Of a stretch of DNA of 64,000 bases, positions 18,127 through 26,995 are shown piece by piece (position 1 is the first letter of the stretch; each line of letters starts with the position of its first letter). The DNA is taken from positions 694,258-758,257 of the forward strand of contig CAVVEC010000002.1 in NCBI GenBank assembly GCA_963747105.1, in the 5' to 3' direction. The notes under the pieces were generated by a model, which saw nothing but the letters and a program-made list of their open reading frames with translations, was not told the DNA's origin and ran no database searches. The DNA comes from CAVVEC01 sp963747105. Its GTDB lineage: Bacteria; Acidobacteriota; Terriglobia; Terriglobales; Acidobacteriaceae. A program made the position numbers and the translations under genes.

Positions 18127-19581
18127 TCAAGCGTGTGGCCCCGTGTACGCAGGCTGTATAGTGACGCTGCGGGTCGCCTTTCTGCACACTGCTTGGACCA
18201 GCCCTCGGAAAATCAAAATGTGAACGGGGTATAGAACCCACCAGTAAAGTTCTCCCAACAATCCGCGCGGCTCAAACCAGGCGCAGCAGCGAACCAGCGT
18301 CCGGCCACTGGGCTGAGGAGAAACCAAGAACCCCAACCAGGCACGACCCGGGAGCTTCATTTCCGCCCGCAGGAGCAGACGGCGGTCCGCCTCCAGATCC
18401 TGCACGTACCAAAAGTCGATGTGATCATTCTTGTTCAAGTGGGCGCTGCCGGGGCTGCGTTCTATACCAACTCCTCCCAGGCATCGGTCCAGCCAACCGC
18501 GGATGCGCCACAAGCTATTCGCGTAGAGATAGCCGTTCGAACCGCCGAGGTGTGAAATGACGGAGAACACGTCCTTTGGGGACGCGTCGGCGACCGCTTG
18601 GCGGACGTCGCACAGAACGCCGTCCCGCCGAGTGAATAGGTGCGCAGGACGGCAAGGAAGAGTCTCTCTCAGGGAATCGTCCGGTAGCGTACGGGTCAGC
18701 GTCCTCTCAATGGCAGCCGCGTAACCCATGGGCCGTATTGCAGGGAACAACTCAGCAGCACGGGGGCTTTTGCAGACGACCTCGGTGCGCAGGCCCTCAA
18801 TCAGTGGACGTGCGATCGACGTGGGAATTGGGGTCACCAAGCGTAACCAGTAGGAAGACAGTCGCGGTGTCAGGACGGGCACGCGGAGCAACCAGCGTCT
18901 GAGCCGCCGGGCTTGGGCATAGGTGAGCATCATGCTGCGGTAAGTTTCAATCGTTGCGCCCCCGATTTCGACCACGTGACCGGTTGACTCTGGTGACTGC
19001 AGCACCGCGACCAGATAGTCGAGAACGTCATCGATGGCAATGGGCTGAGTGCGCGTAATCACCCAGCGCGGACAGATCATGACCGGGAGGCGCTCGGTCA
19101 AGTATCGAATCAACTCGAATGAGACACTGCCATTGCCGACAATGATGCCTGCGCGGAACTCTGTTACCGGCGGTCCGCATCTGCGTAGAGCTTCTCCAGT
19201 TTCTTGGCGGCTCTTGAGGTGCGCGGAAATTTGTGACGTTTCGGACGCGAGACCGCCAAGGTAGATGATCCGGTTCACTCCTGCCTGGCGGGCCGCCACG
19301 GCAAAGTTGTGGGCGGCGAGCCGGTCGCGCTCCTGGAAATCTCCGCCGGAGGCTGACATGGAGTGAATCAGATAGTAGGCAACCTCGATTCCTTGCATTG
19401 CTGCGGCAACGCTCCCCGGTTGCAGTACGTCTGCAACCACAATGCGAGTGCTCTCGGCCACTCGCGGGTCCACCCGCGAGGCGTCCCGCACCATACACGA
19501 GACTTCGTGTCCGGAATCCACCAGACGCGGGATCAGCCTGCTGCCTACATATCCGGTCGCACCACTGACCAGAATTCTCAT
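18127..19581 (-). CDS. SDR-family NAD(P)-dependent protein with C-terminal DUF2867
   Basis: 484 aa. The N-terminal half is a Rossmann-fold atypical SDR (ILVSGATGYVGSRLIPRL at the start, YLGGLAS in the middle). The C-terminal half matches the DUF2867 layout (DIFSVI-like segment, LWRIRGWLD, WYVQDLE, LYWWVLYPVHILIFRGLV). The reaction is unknown. Its ATG overlaps the tspO stop by 4 nt, so it is the last gene of a photolyase-tspO-SDR operon. Similar trios occur in light-induced gene sets, which suggests a role in photo-oxidative stress (inference). Confidence 0.85.
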   Translation of the reverse strand: MRILVSGATGYVGSRLIPRLVDSGHEVSCMVRDASRVDPRVAESTRIVVADVLQPGSVAAAMQGIEVAYYLIHSMSASGGDFQERDRLAAHNFAVAARQAGVNRIIYLGGLASETSQISAHLKSRQETGEALRRCGPPVTEFRAGIIVGNGSVSFELIRYLTERLPVMICPRWVITRTQPIAIDDVLDYLVAVLQSPESTGHVVEIGGATIETYRSMMLTYAQARRLRRWLLRVPVLTPRLSSYWLRLVTPIPTSIARPLIEGLRTEVVCKSPRAAELFPAIRPMGYAAAIERTLTRTLPDDSLRETLPCRPAHLFTRRDGVLCDVRQAVADASPKDVFSVISHLGGSNGYLYANSLWRIRGWLDRCLGGVGIERSPGSAHLNKNDHIDFWYVQDLEADRRLLLRAEMKLPGRAWLGFLVSPQPSGRTLVRCCAWFEPRGLLGELYWWVLYPVHILIFRGLVQAVCRKATRSVTIQPAYTGPHA

Positions 19582-20063
19582 GTTGCTCCCAGGTTAAGTC
19601 GCCAGATTTTGAAGTTCAGCAGCGCTGCAAAAGCGACCCACAGAGCGTAGGGCACCATGAGCCAGAAGGCGAGGCCGGAAACGGTCCGGAACGCCACAGC
19701 AGTTGCGACAATCGTACCCAGCAGGAAAACAATCTCAATCAGCGCCATTCCCGGCCGGCGTAGTGCAAAGAACAGCCCTGACCAGGCGACATTCAGCGCC
19801 AATTGGCCGAAGAACAGAGCCAGAGGAAATCTTGCGCCGCCCCAATCTGCTTTCCGCCAGACCAGCCAGGCACTCAGTGCCATCAGGAAATACAAGGCTG
19901 ACCAGACCGGGGCGAAGATCCAGTTGGGTGGGTTGAAGGAAGGTTTAATAAGTTCTGCATACCAGGTGCCAACCGAGGACGAGGTCAAGATGGAGCCTAG
20001 CCCTGCCGCGCTGAAGCAGGTAAGCAAGAAGAACAGAAACATGAGCCAGCGGTTGTCAGACAT
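19578..20063 (-). CDS. tspO: TspO/MBR family tryptophan-rich sensory protein
   Basis: 161 aa, five membrane helices. Family features are WYAELIKPSFNPPNWIFAPVWSALYFLMALSAWLVW near the N-terminus and ALWVAFAALLNFKIWRLN at the end. TspO binds porphyrins and cholesterol-like ligands in the membrane and is linked to oxidative or light stress. It overlaps the photolyase stop by 8 nt and the SDR start by 4 nt, so the three genes are probably translationally coupled. Confidence 0.93.
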   Translation of the reverse strand: MSDNRWLMFLFFLLTCFSAAGLGSILTSSSVGTWYAELIKPSFNPPNWIFAPVWSALYFLMALSAWLVWRKADWGGARFPLALFFGQLALNVAWSGLFFALRRPGMALIEIVFLLGTIVATAVAFRTVSGLAFWLMVPYALWVAFAALLNFKIWRLNLGAT

Positions 20064-21441
20064 GTCTAGCCTCCAAATGTCTCACCTTCTGGATGTACTG
20101 ATGGGAATCGAATTTCTTTGAGGTGCTGGCGTATGACATATAGCGAATCTGTCCGAAAACAGGCCTCTCGAACCAAGGCCGGTCGTGCTTGCCGACGATG
20201 GCCCAGGCAATTCCCGCGTAGCCGTTGGGGTCGCGGCCGTCGAGTTGATAACGATCATTGAGCCCAACGGCTCGTTGGTAAGCCGTTGCAACCGACGGAC
20301 TCCACTCCAGGATTTTCTTGGCCCAGTACATTCGCACGTAGTTGTGCATCCAGCCCGTCAAGACCATCTGTTTCTGAGCAGCATTCCATAGAGGATCATG
20401 AGTTTCAGCCTGTTCCAGTTGCGCCTCGCTGTAAACAATTGGACGACGGTCGTCCGAGTGTTGGGCAAAAGAGCGATCCGCCCAGGGCTCAAGGCATTCG
20501 AAGGAATCATAGTACGAGTTGTAGCGGACGAAATTCACGGAGAGCTCGCGTCGGACGATCAATTGCTCCTGGAATGCCTGTTTCGCGGCTGCCGGCGCCG
20601 ATGCTGCCTGCACCGCGTGCGCGATAGTGAGCGGGCCGATGTGGCCAAAGTGAAGGTACGGCGAGAGGCGGCTGGTCCCAGACAATTCGGGATGATTCCG
20701 GTCTTTGGGATAGTTCCGCAACCCATGTTTGACGAAGTCAGCCAGAACGCTCAGCGCACGCTTGGTTCCACCCCGCCAGTTCTCTACCGGCGAAACGGAG
20801 CGATCGAGCGACCAGCCTGCGGTGAAATCCTCATGCGCCGAAAGTGAATGCAGAGTTCGTGGCTTGTTCCATGGGATTCGCGCTTTGACGACCTTCTTTG
20901 GAACAAGGAACTGTGGCAACAGTTCCTGGAGTCGGGGCCGGATAGTGCGGGCGCCATAGTGCTCTTTACCCAGCAGCCGCGAGGGCACGACGACGTCGGC
21001 ATCAACGGTCCAGAAAAGTACCTTCAGATGCTGGGCGGCGCGAACTCGCCAGCGCTCAGCTTCGCGCAAGGGATTTTCGTCGCCAATTACGATCGCCGGG
21101 CGGACTTGTTCACAAAACTTTATTAGGCTGTGATCAGGGTACGTCCGCAACACAAAACCGACATTGCGCTTGGAGAGTTCCTCCGCGATGTCCGGAATTC
21201 CGGAGGCGAGAAAGCGGTAGTGACGGAGATTGGCGTGCGGATAAAAAGGCACCGGAGCCAGGAAAACAACTACCGGCTCGCCAAGTTTGTTACCAAGCTC
21301 AACCGCGACATCCAGAGCCGGATTGTCCAATGCCCGCTGGGCGCTCTGCATCCAGTAGACTACGCACTTCCCCTCTGGATTTGGCGCTCCACCCTTCCGC
21401 ACGGTGATGCGTGGATCGAGGCTGAGTGTTTGGATTCCCAT
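20056..21441 (-). CDS. phr: Deoxyribodipyrimidine photolyase (class II type)
   Basis: 461 aa from the ATG at 21441; an in-frame start 8 codons upstream (21465) is also possible. It repairs cyclobutane pyrimidine dimers using light and FADH. The N-terminal photolyase domain includes CVVYWMQSAQRALDNPAL, the class II signature. The FAD-binding half has SRLSPYLHFGHIGP, GWMHNYVRMYWAKKILEWS and LNDRYQLDGRDPNGYAGI, followed by WAIVGKHDRPWFERPVFGQIR, all typical of class II enzymes. It is the first gene of the operon with tspO and the SDR gene. Confidence 0.95.
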   Translation of the reverse strand: MGIQTLSLDPRITVRKGGAPNPEGKCVVYWMQSAQRALDNPALDVAVELGNKLGEPVVVFLAPVPFYPHANLRHYRFLASGIPDIAEELSKRNVGFVLRTYPDHSLIKFCEQVRPAIVIGDENPLREAERWRVRAAQHLKVLFWTVDADVVVPSRLLGKEHYGARTIRPRLQELLPQFLVPKKVVKARIPWNKPRTLHSLSAHEDFTAGWSLDRSVSPVENWRGGTKRALSVLADFVKHGLRNYPKDRNHPELSGTSRLSPYLHFGHIGPLTIAHAVQAASAPAAAKQAFQEQLIVRRELSVNFVRYNSYYDSFECLEPWADRSFAQHSDDRRPIVYSEAQLEQAETHDPLWNAAQKQMVLTGWMHNYVRMYWAKKILEWSPSVATAYQRAVGLNDRYQLDGRDPNGYAGIAWAIVGKHDRPWFERPVFGQIRYMSYASTSKKFDSHQYIQKVRHLEARHV

Positions 21442-21455
21442 CACAAGTGAAGTAG

Positions 21456-21479
21456 GGGAGAACACAAATGTGTTCTCCC
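21456..21479 (-). terminator. Perfect 10-bp hairpin between DUF378 gene and photolyase
   Basis: GGGAGAACAC pairs perfectly with GTGTTCTCCC around an AAAT loop. It sits about 20 bases downstream of the DUF378 stop and 15 bases upstream of the photolyase ATG (minus strand). No long U-tract follows, so it may be a weak terminator, an attenuator or a transcript-stabilising hairpin ahead of the photolyase operon. Confidence 0.5.
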
Positions 21480-21498
21480 TGCCTTCGGGTCTCTTCCT

Positions 21499-21741
21499 CT
21501 AACGGGCGCGAGCCGGAGCCGACTCGTGTCCCCAGCGATGCTGAATGGCCTTGAAAGAGACAGCCTGATACAGCGCCGCCAAGCCAACCAGAGCATAGAC
21601 GACGGAACTGAGTGTTGAAGTTTCGCCGAATTTCATTCCGAAAATAGCGGCCACCAGGTCGAAGTGCGCGACGCTTACCAGACCCCAGTTCAGTCCGCCA
21701 ACTACAAGAAGCACAGCTGCGATCACATCTAACGTCTTCAT
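21499..21741 (-). CDS. DUF378 domain membrane protein
   Basis: 80 aa from ATG 21741 (MKTLDVIAAVLL); a start 4 codons upstream is less likely. Two membrane helices with the DUF378 signature VVGGLNWGLVSVAHFDLVAAIFG and VYALVGLAALYQ. Function of the family is unknown. It lies directly downstream of the fasciclin gene, so the two may be co-transcribed. Confidence 0.85.
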   Translation of the reverse strand: MKTLDVIAAVLLVVGGLNWGLVSVAHFDLVAAIFGMKFGETSTLSSVVYALVGLAALYQAVSFKAIQHRWGHESAPARAR

Positions 21742-21757
21742 CTTTTCCTCCATTTAC

Positions 21758-22264
21758 TTAGTCTTTGGGTAGAAGCACGGTGTCGATCACGTGGATCACG
21801 CCGTTGGAAGCCAAAACATCGGCCTTTATAACCGTGGCGTCATTGACCATGACGGTGCCATCATTGACCGTCAGTTTCAGGTCCTGGCCATTGATGGTTT
21901 TCGCCGAAGAGAGTTTCACGACCTGCGCCGCAGTCACGTCACCCGATACCACGTGGTAGAGCAGGATGGCCTTCAACTTTTCTTTGTTCTCGGGCTTGAG
22001 AAGCGACTCGACCGTACCCGCCGGCAGCTTGCTGAAGGCTTCGTCTGTCGGAGCAAACACGGTGAAGGGTCCCTTGCCCTTCAGGGTGTCAGCCAGACCG
22101 GCTGCTTGAAGTGCGGTGGCCAGCGTCTTGAAGCTGCCTGCGGCGACCGCGGTGTCAACGATGTCCTTCTGTGCAGAGCCGGCTACCGCCGGCATTGCAG
22201 TTGCCAGGACGCTGAGAATCAATGCAAAACTCGCTACTTTCACGTTATGTCTCCCGGTTTTCAT
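21758..22264 (-). CDS. Secreted fasciclin-domain protein
   Basis: 168 aa with a signal peptide ending AMPAVAGSA. A GTG seven codons in (22243) has a better-placed GGGAGA and may be the real start. One FAS1 domain is visible: H1 block GPFTVFAPTDEAFSKLP, central LLYHVVSGDV and H2 block NGVIHVIDTVLLP. FAS1 domains mediate adhesion or extracellular matrix contacts; the protein should be extracytoplasmic. Divergent from the XRE-cupin regulator. Confidence 0.92.
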   Translation of the reverse strand: MKTGRHNVKVASFALILSVLATAMPAVAGSAQKDIVDTAVAAGSFKTLATALQAAGLADTLKGKGPFTVFAPTDEAFSKLPAGTVESLLKPENKEKLKAILLYHVVSGDVTAAQVVKLSSAKTINGQDLKLTVNDGTVMVNDATVIKADVLASNGVIHVIDTVLLPKD

Positions 22265-22427
22265 TTTCTTGTTCTTCTGTTTTCTGTTGCACTTTTCCCG
22301 CTTGCTGTATTAACTATAGAGAACAATTATTGTCGCAATACGACAAACAACGAAATTCCGCAATTCATGTGAGTGGCAATCAAAAGTCCGACACGATGTT
22401 GTACTGGCAGGAAAACAGGGAAAAGGC

Positions 22428-23012
22428 GTGGTGAATAAAACAATTGTCGAAGGGCTTCGGCCTTATGCCTTGGGCGAGAAACTGCGGACGCTGCGGCTGC
22501 GAAAGAGCATGGGTCTGGTTGAATTGGGCAAGCACACCGGCCTTTCGGCGGCCATGCTCTCAAAACTGGAGCGTGGCAAACTGTATCCCACACTCCCGAC
22601 GCTGCTGCGTATCGCTTTGGTGTTCGGGGTGGGGCTCGAATACTTCTTCACTGATGAGCGCAAGCGTCACGTGGTGACGATTGCACGCAAAAAAGAACGC
22701 TTGCGGTTTCCGGACAGTCCTGGCGGAGGGAGCATCGCGTACAACTTCGAGAGCCTGGACTTCAACGCTACAGAACGCAAGCTAAATGCTTTTTACGCGG
22801 AGTTCGAACCCATTTCCTCCGAGAACGTGAAGCCTCACCAGCACCCGGGCGTGGAATTGCTTTATCTAATCTCCGGAAAACTGGAGCTCATGATCGGTTC
22901 CGAGACGTTCAACCTCGAAACAGGGGACGCCGTGTACTTCGATTCGGGAGTGCGTCACAGCTATCACCGTGCCAGTAAAGGTCCATGTACTGGCGTGATT
23001 GTGACGACGTGA
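22428..23012 (+). CDS. XRE-family transcriptional regulator with C-terminal cupin
   Basis: 194 aa, GTG start (22428 or 22431). The N-terminal helix-turn-helix is LGEKLRTLRLRKSMGLVELGKHTGLSAAMLSKLERGK at about residues 12-48. The C-terminal cupin_2 domain has HQHPGVELLYLISGKLEL and DAVYFDSGVRHSYH, with metal-type histidines. Such proteins sense small ligands or redox state and repress neighbouring genes. It is divergent from the fasciclin-DUF378 pair, a plausible target. Confidence 0.9.
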   Translation: MVNKTIVEGLRPYALGEKLRTLRLRKSMGLVELGKHTGLSAAMLSKLERGKLYPTLPTLLRIALVFGVGLEYFFTDERKRHVVTIARKKERLRFPDSPGGGSIAYNFESLDFNATERKLNAFYAEFEPISSENVKPHQHPGVELLYLISGKLELMIGSETFNLETGDAVYFDSGVRHSYHRASKGPCTGVIVTT

Positions 23013-23199
23013 CCAGTAAGTCAGGATCTACAGCCCGGCAAATTCGGCCTAGGTCTGGCGGGAATGTCTGTGAGGTTTCGATTTTAGTGCCGGAAAAGTT
23101 GGGCAAAACTTGGGCAAAGAATCGACCCCGAATAGGGTCAAAATCGGGTGTCGAGGGGTGTAAGAGTCGTCGAATCAACAACAAGTTAGATTGACCGCC

Positions 23200-23248
23200 T
23201 GGGCTCATAACCCAAAGGTCGGTGGTTCAAATCCACCCCCCGCAACCA
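23200..23248 (+). other. 3' half of an initiator tRNA-Met gene (attachment-site remnant)
   Basis: The segment contains an anticodon stem-loop TGGG-CTCATAA-CCCA (anticodon CAT), a T-arm GGTGG-TTCAAAT-CCACC, and the acceptor 3' strand CCCCGCA followed by A-CCA. The A at position 72 is the initiator tRNA hallmark. The 5' half is absent from the upstream 80 bases, so this is not a working tRNA. A 3' tRNA half next to a tyrosine integrase is the usual footprint of site-specific integration. The IS66 copy starts 79 bases downstream and the integrase lies beyond it. Confidence 0.75.
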
Positions 23249-23375
23249 AAACTTTCGTAATCAAGCACTTCCAGTTCTTCCTACCGCGTCCCTACCATTT
23301 TGAACCATGATTGCAGCAGAAGCAGTGTAAGCGTTCGGTGTAAGCCGTATTGACCAGGTGCGGGACTCGTTCTAA

Positions 23376-24953
23376 CTAAGCTGCGGATTGGCTTGCGAGA
23401 GTTAGGCTTGCGGCGATGTTCCAAGGCAGTAATTCCTCGATGCGAGTGATGGGGTGATCGGCGATCCGCGACAGCACTTCGTGCAGATAGGCTTCCGGAT
23501 CCAGGCCGTTGAGTTTGGCCGAGCCGATTAAGCTGTAGATGGCAGCCGCCCGCTCACCTCCAGTATCTGATCCCGCAAACAAGTAATTCTTTCGACCGAG
23601 AGCAACCGCACGTAGAGCACGTTCTGCGGCGTTGTTGTCGATCTCGATGTGTCCGTCGTCGCAATAACGCAGTAATGCGTCCCAGCGTGAGAGGGCGTAG
23701 CGAATCGCTGCCGTCGTATCCGACTTGCGCGAAAGCTTGGGGAGCGTCGCCTCGAACCACTGTCGCAGAGATTCGAGCAAGGGTCGCGCACGGGCGTTGC
23801 GAACTTGTTGTCGCTCTTCTGCTGGCCGACCGCGAATCTCTTTCTCGATCCCATACAGGGCTGCGATTCGCTCCAGGGCTTCGCTCGCTACCGGCGACGC
23901 ATGCGCCTGTTGCAGATCGAAGAACTTGCGCCGCACGTGCGCCCAACACGCCGCTTCTTGGATGCGGCCGTCTTCGTAGAGTTGATTGAATCCGGCGTAG
24001 GCGTCGGCTTGCAGCGTTCCGCGAAACTCGCGCAGGTGCCGCTCGGGATGTTCCCCTTTGCGATCCGGCGAGTAGGCAAACCACACTGCCGGTGCCGCCA
24101 GCTCACCCGCAGGCCGGTCATCGCGGACATAGGTCCACAACCGCCCGGTCTTGGTCTTGCCATTCCCCGGAGCCAGCACCGGCACGGGCGTGTCGTCGGC
24201 GTGCAGTTTTCCGGAGGCCGTCACGTAACGGCGCAGCACTTCAAGCAGTGGTTCTAACAACTGGCTGGTTCCACCCACCCAGTCGGCCAGGGTCGAGCGC
24301 TCCAACTCAATGCCCTGGCGCCCATAAATCTCCGACTGGCGATACAACGGCAAATGGTCGGCATACTTCGAGACCAGTACGTGAGCCAACAGTCCAGGCC
24401 CGGCTACCCCGCGTTCGATAGGTCGGCTTGGCGCCGACGCTTGCACGATGTGGTCACACTTCGTACAGCTCAACTTGGGCCGCACGTGGCGAACCACGAA
24501 GAAGCTCGCCGGCACGTACTCCAGCATCTCGGAAACGTCCTCGCCCAACTTACTCAGCGCACCGCCACAATCCGGACAAGCCGATTCTTTCGGTTCGTGC
24601 CTCTGCGTTTGACGGGGCAGATGATCGGGTAACGGCCGACGGGCTGGTTTCGCAACAGTACTACTACTAATAAGGAGGGGAGATGTCGTGGCCCCAGGCT
24701 TACTCTCCGGCTGGCTTGCGCTCTCGACGGGTTTCGCTTGCAGATCTTCCAGCCGTAACTCCAATTGCTCGATCTGCCGCGCCAGCTTCTCCGACTTCCG
24801 CCCAAACTGCATGCGCTGCAGCTTGGCGATCAGCAGCTTGAGATGCTCGATCTCGCTTTCGCGCCAGAGCAGTTGCTCATGTTGCGCCAGAACTAGCGCT
24901 TTCAACGCTTCCGTCGGAAGCAGGTTCAGATCCGGAAGCGGGTTGCCTGACAT
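23376..24953 (-). CDS. tnpC: IS66 transposase TnpC
   Basis: 525 aa DDE transposase. An N-terminal leucine-zipper-like region (QHEQLLWRESEIEHLKLLIAK) precedes a zinc-finger pair CPDCGG...CTKC. Catalytic candidates are Asp in LHADDTPVPVLAPG, Asp in LQADAYAGFNQLY and Glu in DNNAAERALRAVALGRKNY. The IS66 C-terminal domain (RIADHPITRIEELLPWN) closes the protein. It differs from copy 2 by one residue I noticed (Arg versus Leu in a linker). Appears intact. Confidence 0.95.
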   Translation of the reverse strand: MSGNPLPDLNLLPTEALKALVLAQHEQLLWRESEIEHLKLLIAKLQRMQFGRKSEKLARQIEQLELRLEDLQAKPVESASQPESKPGATTSPLLISSSTVAKPARRPLPDHLPRQTQRHEPKESACPDCGGALSKLGEDVSEMLEYVPASFFVVRHVRPKLSCTKCDHIVQASAPSRPIERGVAGPGLLAHVLVSKYADHLPLYRQSEIYGRQGIELERSTLADWVGGTSQLLEPLLEVLRRYVTASGKLHADDTPVPVLAPGNGKTKTGRLWTYVRDDRPAGELAAPAVWFAYSPDRKGEHPERHLREFRGTLQADAYAGFNQLYEDGRIQEAACWAHVRRKFFDLQQAHASPVASEALERIAALYGIEKEIRGRPAEERQQVRNARARPLLESLRQWFEATLPKLSRKSDTTAAIRYALSRWDALLRYCDDGHIEIDNNAAERALRAVALGRKNYLFAGSDTGGERAAAIYSLIGSAKLNGLDPEAYLHEVLSRIADHPITRIEELLPWNIAASLTLASQSAA

Positions 24954-25028
24954 GCGCGGAGTATCGCATGAATCTTCGCGCCACGATCTTCTCCGCGCAA
25001 AAAAAGTTGTGCAAAAGAACCTCGTGCG

Positions 25029-25376
25029 TTACACCGACAGTTGCGGATCCCAGGTGCGCTCCGGTCGCCGCCAGTCAATGCCTTCCAGCAGCATGGATAA
25101 CTGCGCCCGCGTCAGCGAAACCGTACCGCTCGCCGCTTGCGGCCACACGAAACGTCCGCGCTCTAAACGCTTCGAAAATAGACAAAGCCCATCGCCATCG
25201 AACCACAAAACCTTGATCAAATCGCCGCGCCGCCCGCGAAACACGAACACATGACCCGAGAACGGACTCTGCTCCAGTTGGGTTTGTACCAGCGAGCTCA
25301 GCCCGGTGAAACCCCGCCGCAGATCGGTCACGCCCGCTGCAATCCAAACCCGCGTGTTAGTGGGTGGCCCGATCAT
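25029..25376 (-). CDS. tnpB: IS66 accessory protein TnpB (Orf2)
   Basis: 115 aa starting at the ATG at 25376, which overlaps the tnpA stop by 4 nt (ATGA). It shows the IS66 Orf2 pattern: VWIAAGVTDLRRGFTGLSSLV, FVFRGRRGDLIKVLWFDGDG and LFSKRLERGRFVWP. It is required together with TnpA and TnpC for IS66 transposition; exact role unknown. One residue differs from copy 2 (Thr versus Ala near the C-terminus). Confidence 0.95.
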   Translation of the reverse strand: MIGPPTNTRVWIAAGVTDLRRGFTGLSSLVQTQLEQSPFSGHVFVFRGRRGDLIKVLWFDGDGLCLFSKRLERGRFVWPQAASGTVSLTRAQLSMLLEGIDWRRPERTWDPQLSV

Positions 25377-25756
25377 GCCCGCAGGCACTCCAACAACACC
25401 CGCAGCAAAACCGGATCGGCGCTGCCCTCGATGCGCACCTGCGCGTGTCGAAGTTTGATGTGAACCGTGCCCGCCAAACAAGTCGAAGAGCTCCCGCCAC
25501 TCGACGATGTCATCAGCGACGGCGAGCTCTCGCTTACGCTGACCGGCAACAGCTTCATCGCACCGCTGCCTCCCAGTCGCCTTGCCAGATACAGCTTGCG
25601 CCAGTTGAAAACCAGGTTAGCGTTGACCCCGTGCGCCCGTGCCACTCTTGCTACCGATGCACCCTTCGCCAACGTCTCTTCGACAATCCCTCGCTTCTCC
25701 TCCAACGTCCGGTACCGCCGTTTAGGTGGGGTGGTTTGAGTGTATGTGTCCATCAT
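25373..25756 (-). CDS. tnpA: IS66 transposase accessory protein TnpA (HTH)
   Basis: 127 aa. It opens with a helix-turn-helix of the IS3/IS66 OrfA type (KRGIVEETLAKGASVARVARAHGVNANLVFNWRKLY). First gene of the element, reading inward from the right terminal repeat. Start may be the first or second Met codon (25756 or 25753). Confidence 0.93.
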   Translation of the reverse strand: MMDTYTQTTPPKRRYRTLEEKRGIVEETLAKGASVARVARAHGVNANLVFNWRKLYLARRLGGSGAMKLLPVSVSESSPSLMTSSSGGSSSTCLAGTVHIKLRHAQVRIEGSADPVLLRVLLECLRA

Positions 25757-25855
25757 CGCTCCAAGTGGACACTATCGCTGGTGTCCACATCCAGAGCATG
25801 ACTCCCACTTACACCTCTGTCCAGACGGCCACCAGCGGACGCTTACGCAGCAGTC

Positions 25856-26995
25856 ATGGCAAACCGCAAAGCATCCATTTGGCTGTACGTGAAAACCCCC
25901 GTTGGATGGCGCTACTGCAAGCCCGTCACAGGGAAGAACAACAAAATCAAGCCGGGTTGGGCACACGTCAATTCCCACGAAGAGCATCATCCCGACGCGT
26001 CGTACTACGTACGCCACCGCGAAGGTTCGAAGACCGTCTGGACAAAATACGAGACTCTTTCCACCGCTGTTCGAATGTGCGATGTACAGAAATCGTATCT
26101 AGCGGCGAGGGCGAACGGGATTAAGGTTCAGAATGACCCAACACCGCTGCTGATGGTTTACGAGATGCCCCGCTTCCTAGAGGAATACCGCCTCGCCAAC
26201 CGCCCACGTTCGCACGCGTTGATGAAGCAGACGCTTGAGGAGTTCTACTCTTTTTGCCAAACGAACATCATCTCCCAGATTAAGCGGATCGACCTCCTGC
26301 GGTACCGACAGTGGCTCATCGACCGCAAGCGCAAGGACCGTACAGCCTCCAACAAAATGCTGCGAGTGGGGCAGTTCTTACGTACTGTGCAGAAGCAAAA
26401 ACCGGGCGAGGGACTGGTGACCGAACGGGATGGCAAGTACGAGGAGAAGGAACCCGAAGTCTATACCGAAGACGAACTAAAGGAATTTTTCGAGCATTGC
26501 AATCCGTTCCAGTTTGCGGTGTTCAAGACCTATCTGATGTCAGGTTTGCGCCGAAAGGAATTGGAAAACCTCACTTGGGACTGCATCGACCTTAAGGCGG
26601 GCACCTTGCGCGTTGAGGCAAAGGGCGATTTTGTCCCTAAGACCTGGCAGCAGCGAACGGTTGAAATTCCCCACGAACTTATTGAAATCCTGAAGCCGCT
26701 GCCGCGCACCAGTCGCTATGTGTTCCCGACCAGCACGGGGCATCGCTGGGTTCATTCATGGGATGACTGTCAAGTGATCGCAGCCGCAGCCAAGATCGCG
26801 AACGCCTACGTCCACAAATTTCGCGGGACGTGCGCAACGCGACTCCTTCATGGCGGAATGGACCTCAAGACAGTACAAAGGCTGATGGGCTGGAAGTCTT
26901 TGGAGTCGGCGATGAGGTATCTAGCGAAGGCGCAGTCCGACGTCGTAAGGGCGAAGGTCTACCGCACACCCTTTCCTGACTTCCGACCCACGTAA
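25856..26995 (+). CDS. Tyrosine-type site-specific recombinase/integrase
   Basis: 379 aa. The N-terminal SAM-like DNA-binding part is near residues 100-190. The catalytic domain has the first Arg in MSGLRRKELENLTW, the box II H-x-x-R as HKFRGTCATRLLHGG, GWKSLESAMRYLA with the Tyr nucleophile in the usual place. It belongs to phage/genomic-island integrases that use tRNA 3' ends. Its ATG lies 10 bases from the IS66 end, so IS66 probably removed or replaced its promoter. Its 3' end overlaps an antisense nitroreductase fragment. Confidence 0.92.
   Translation: MANRKASIWLYVKTPVGWRYCKPVTGKNNKIKPGWAHVNSHEEHHPDASYYVRHREGSKTVWTKYETLSTAVRMCDVQKSYLAARANGIKVQNDPTPLLMVYEMPRFLEEYRLANRPRSHALMKQTLEEFYSFCQTNIISQIKRIDLLRYRQWLIDRKRKDRTASNKMLRVGQFLRTVQKQKPGEGLVTERDGKYEEKEPEVYTEDELKEFFEHCNPFQFAVFKTYLMSGLRRKELENLTWDCIDLKAGTLRVEAKGDFVPKTWQQRTVEIPHELIEILKPLPRTSRYVFPTSTGHRWVHSWDDCQVIAAAAKIANAYVHKFRGTCATRLLHGGMDLKTVQRLMGWKSLESAMRYLAKAQSDVVRAKVYRTPFPDFRPT

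Larger units (their letters stand above)
23327..25846 (-). mobile_element. IS66-family insertion sequence, copy 1 (2520 bp)
   Basis: Boundaries come from comparison with the second copy at 57862-60381: identity starts at GTAAGCGTTCGG and ends at CGGACGCTTAC, which are terminal inverted repeats. The element carries tnpA, tnpB and tnpC on the minus strand. Flanking octamers are GAAGCAGT on the left and GCAGCAGT on the right, 7 of 8 identical, consistent with an 8-bp target duplication. It sits between the tRNA remnant and the integrase start codon, separating the integrase from its upstream region. Confidence 0.92.
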
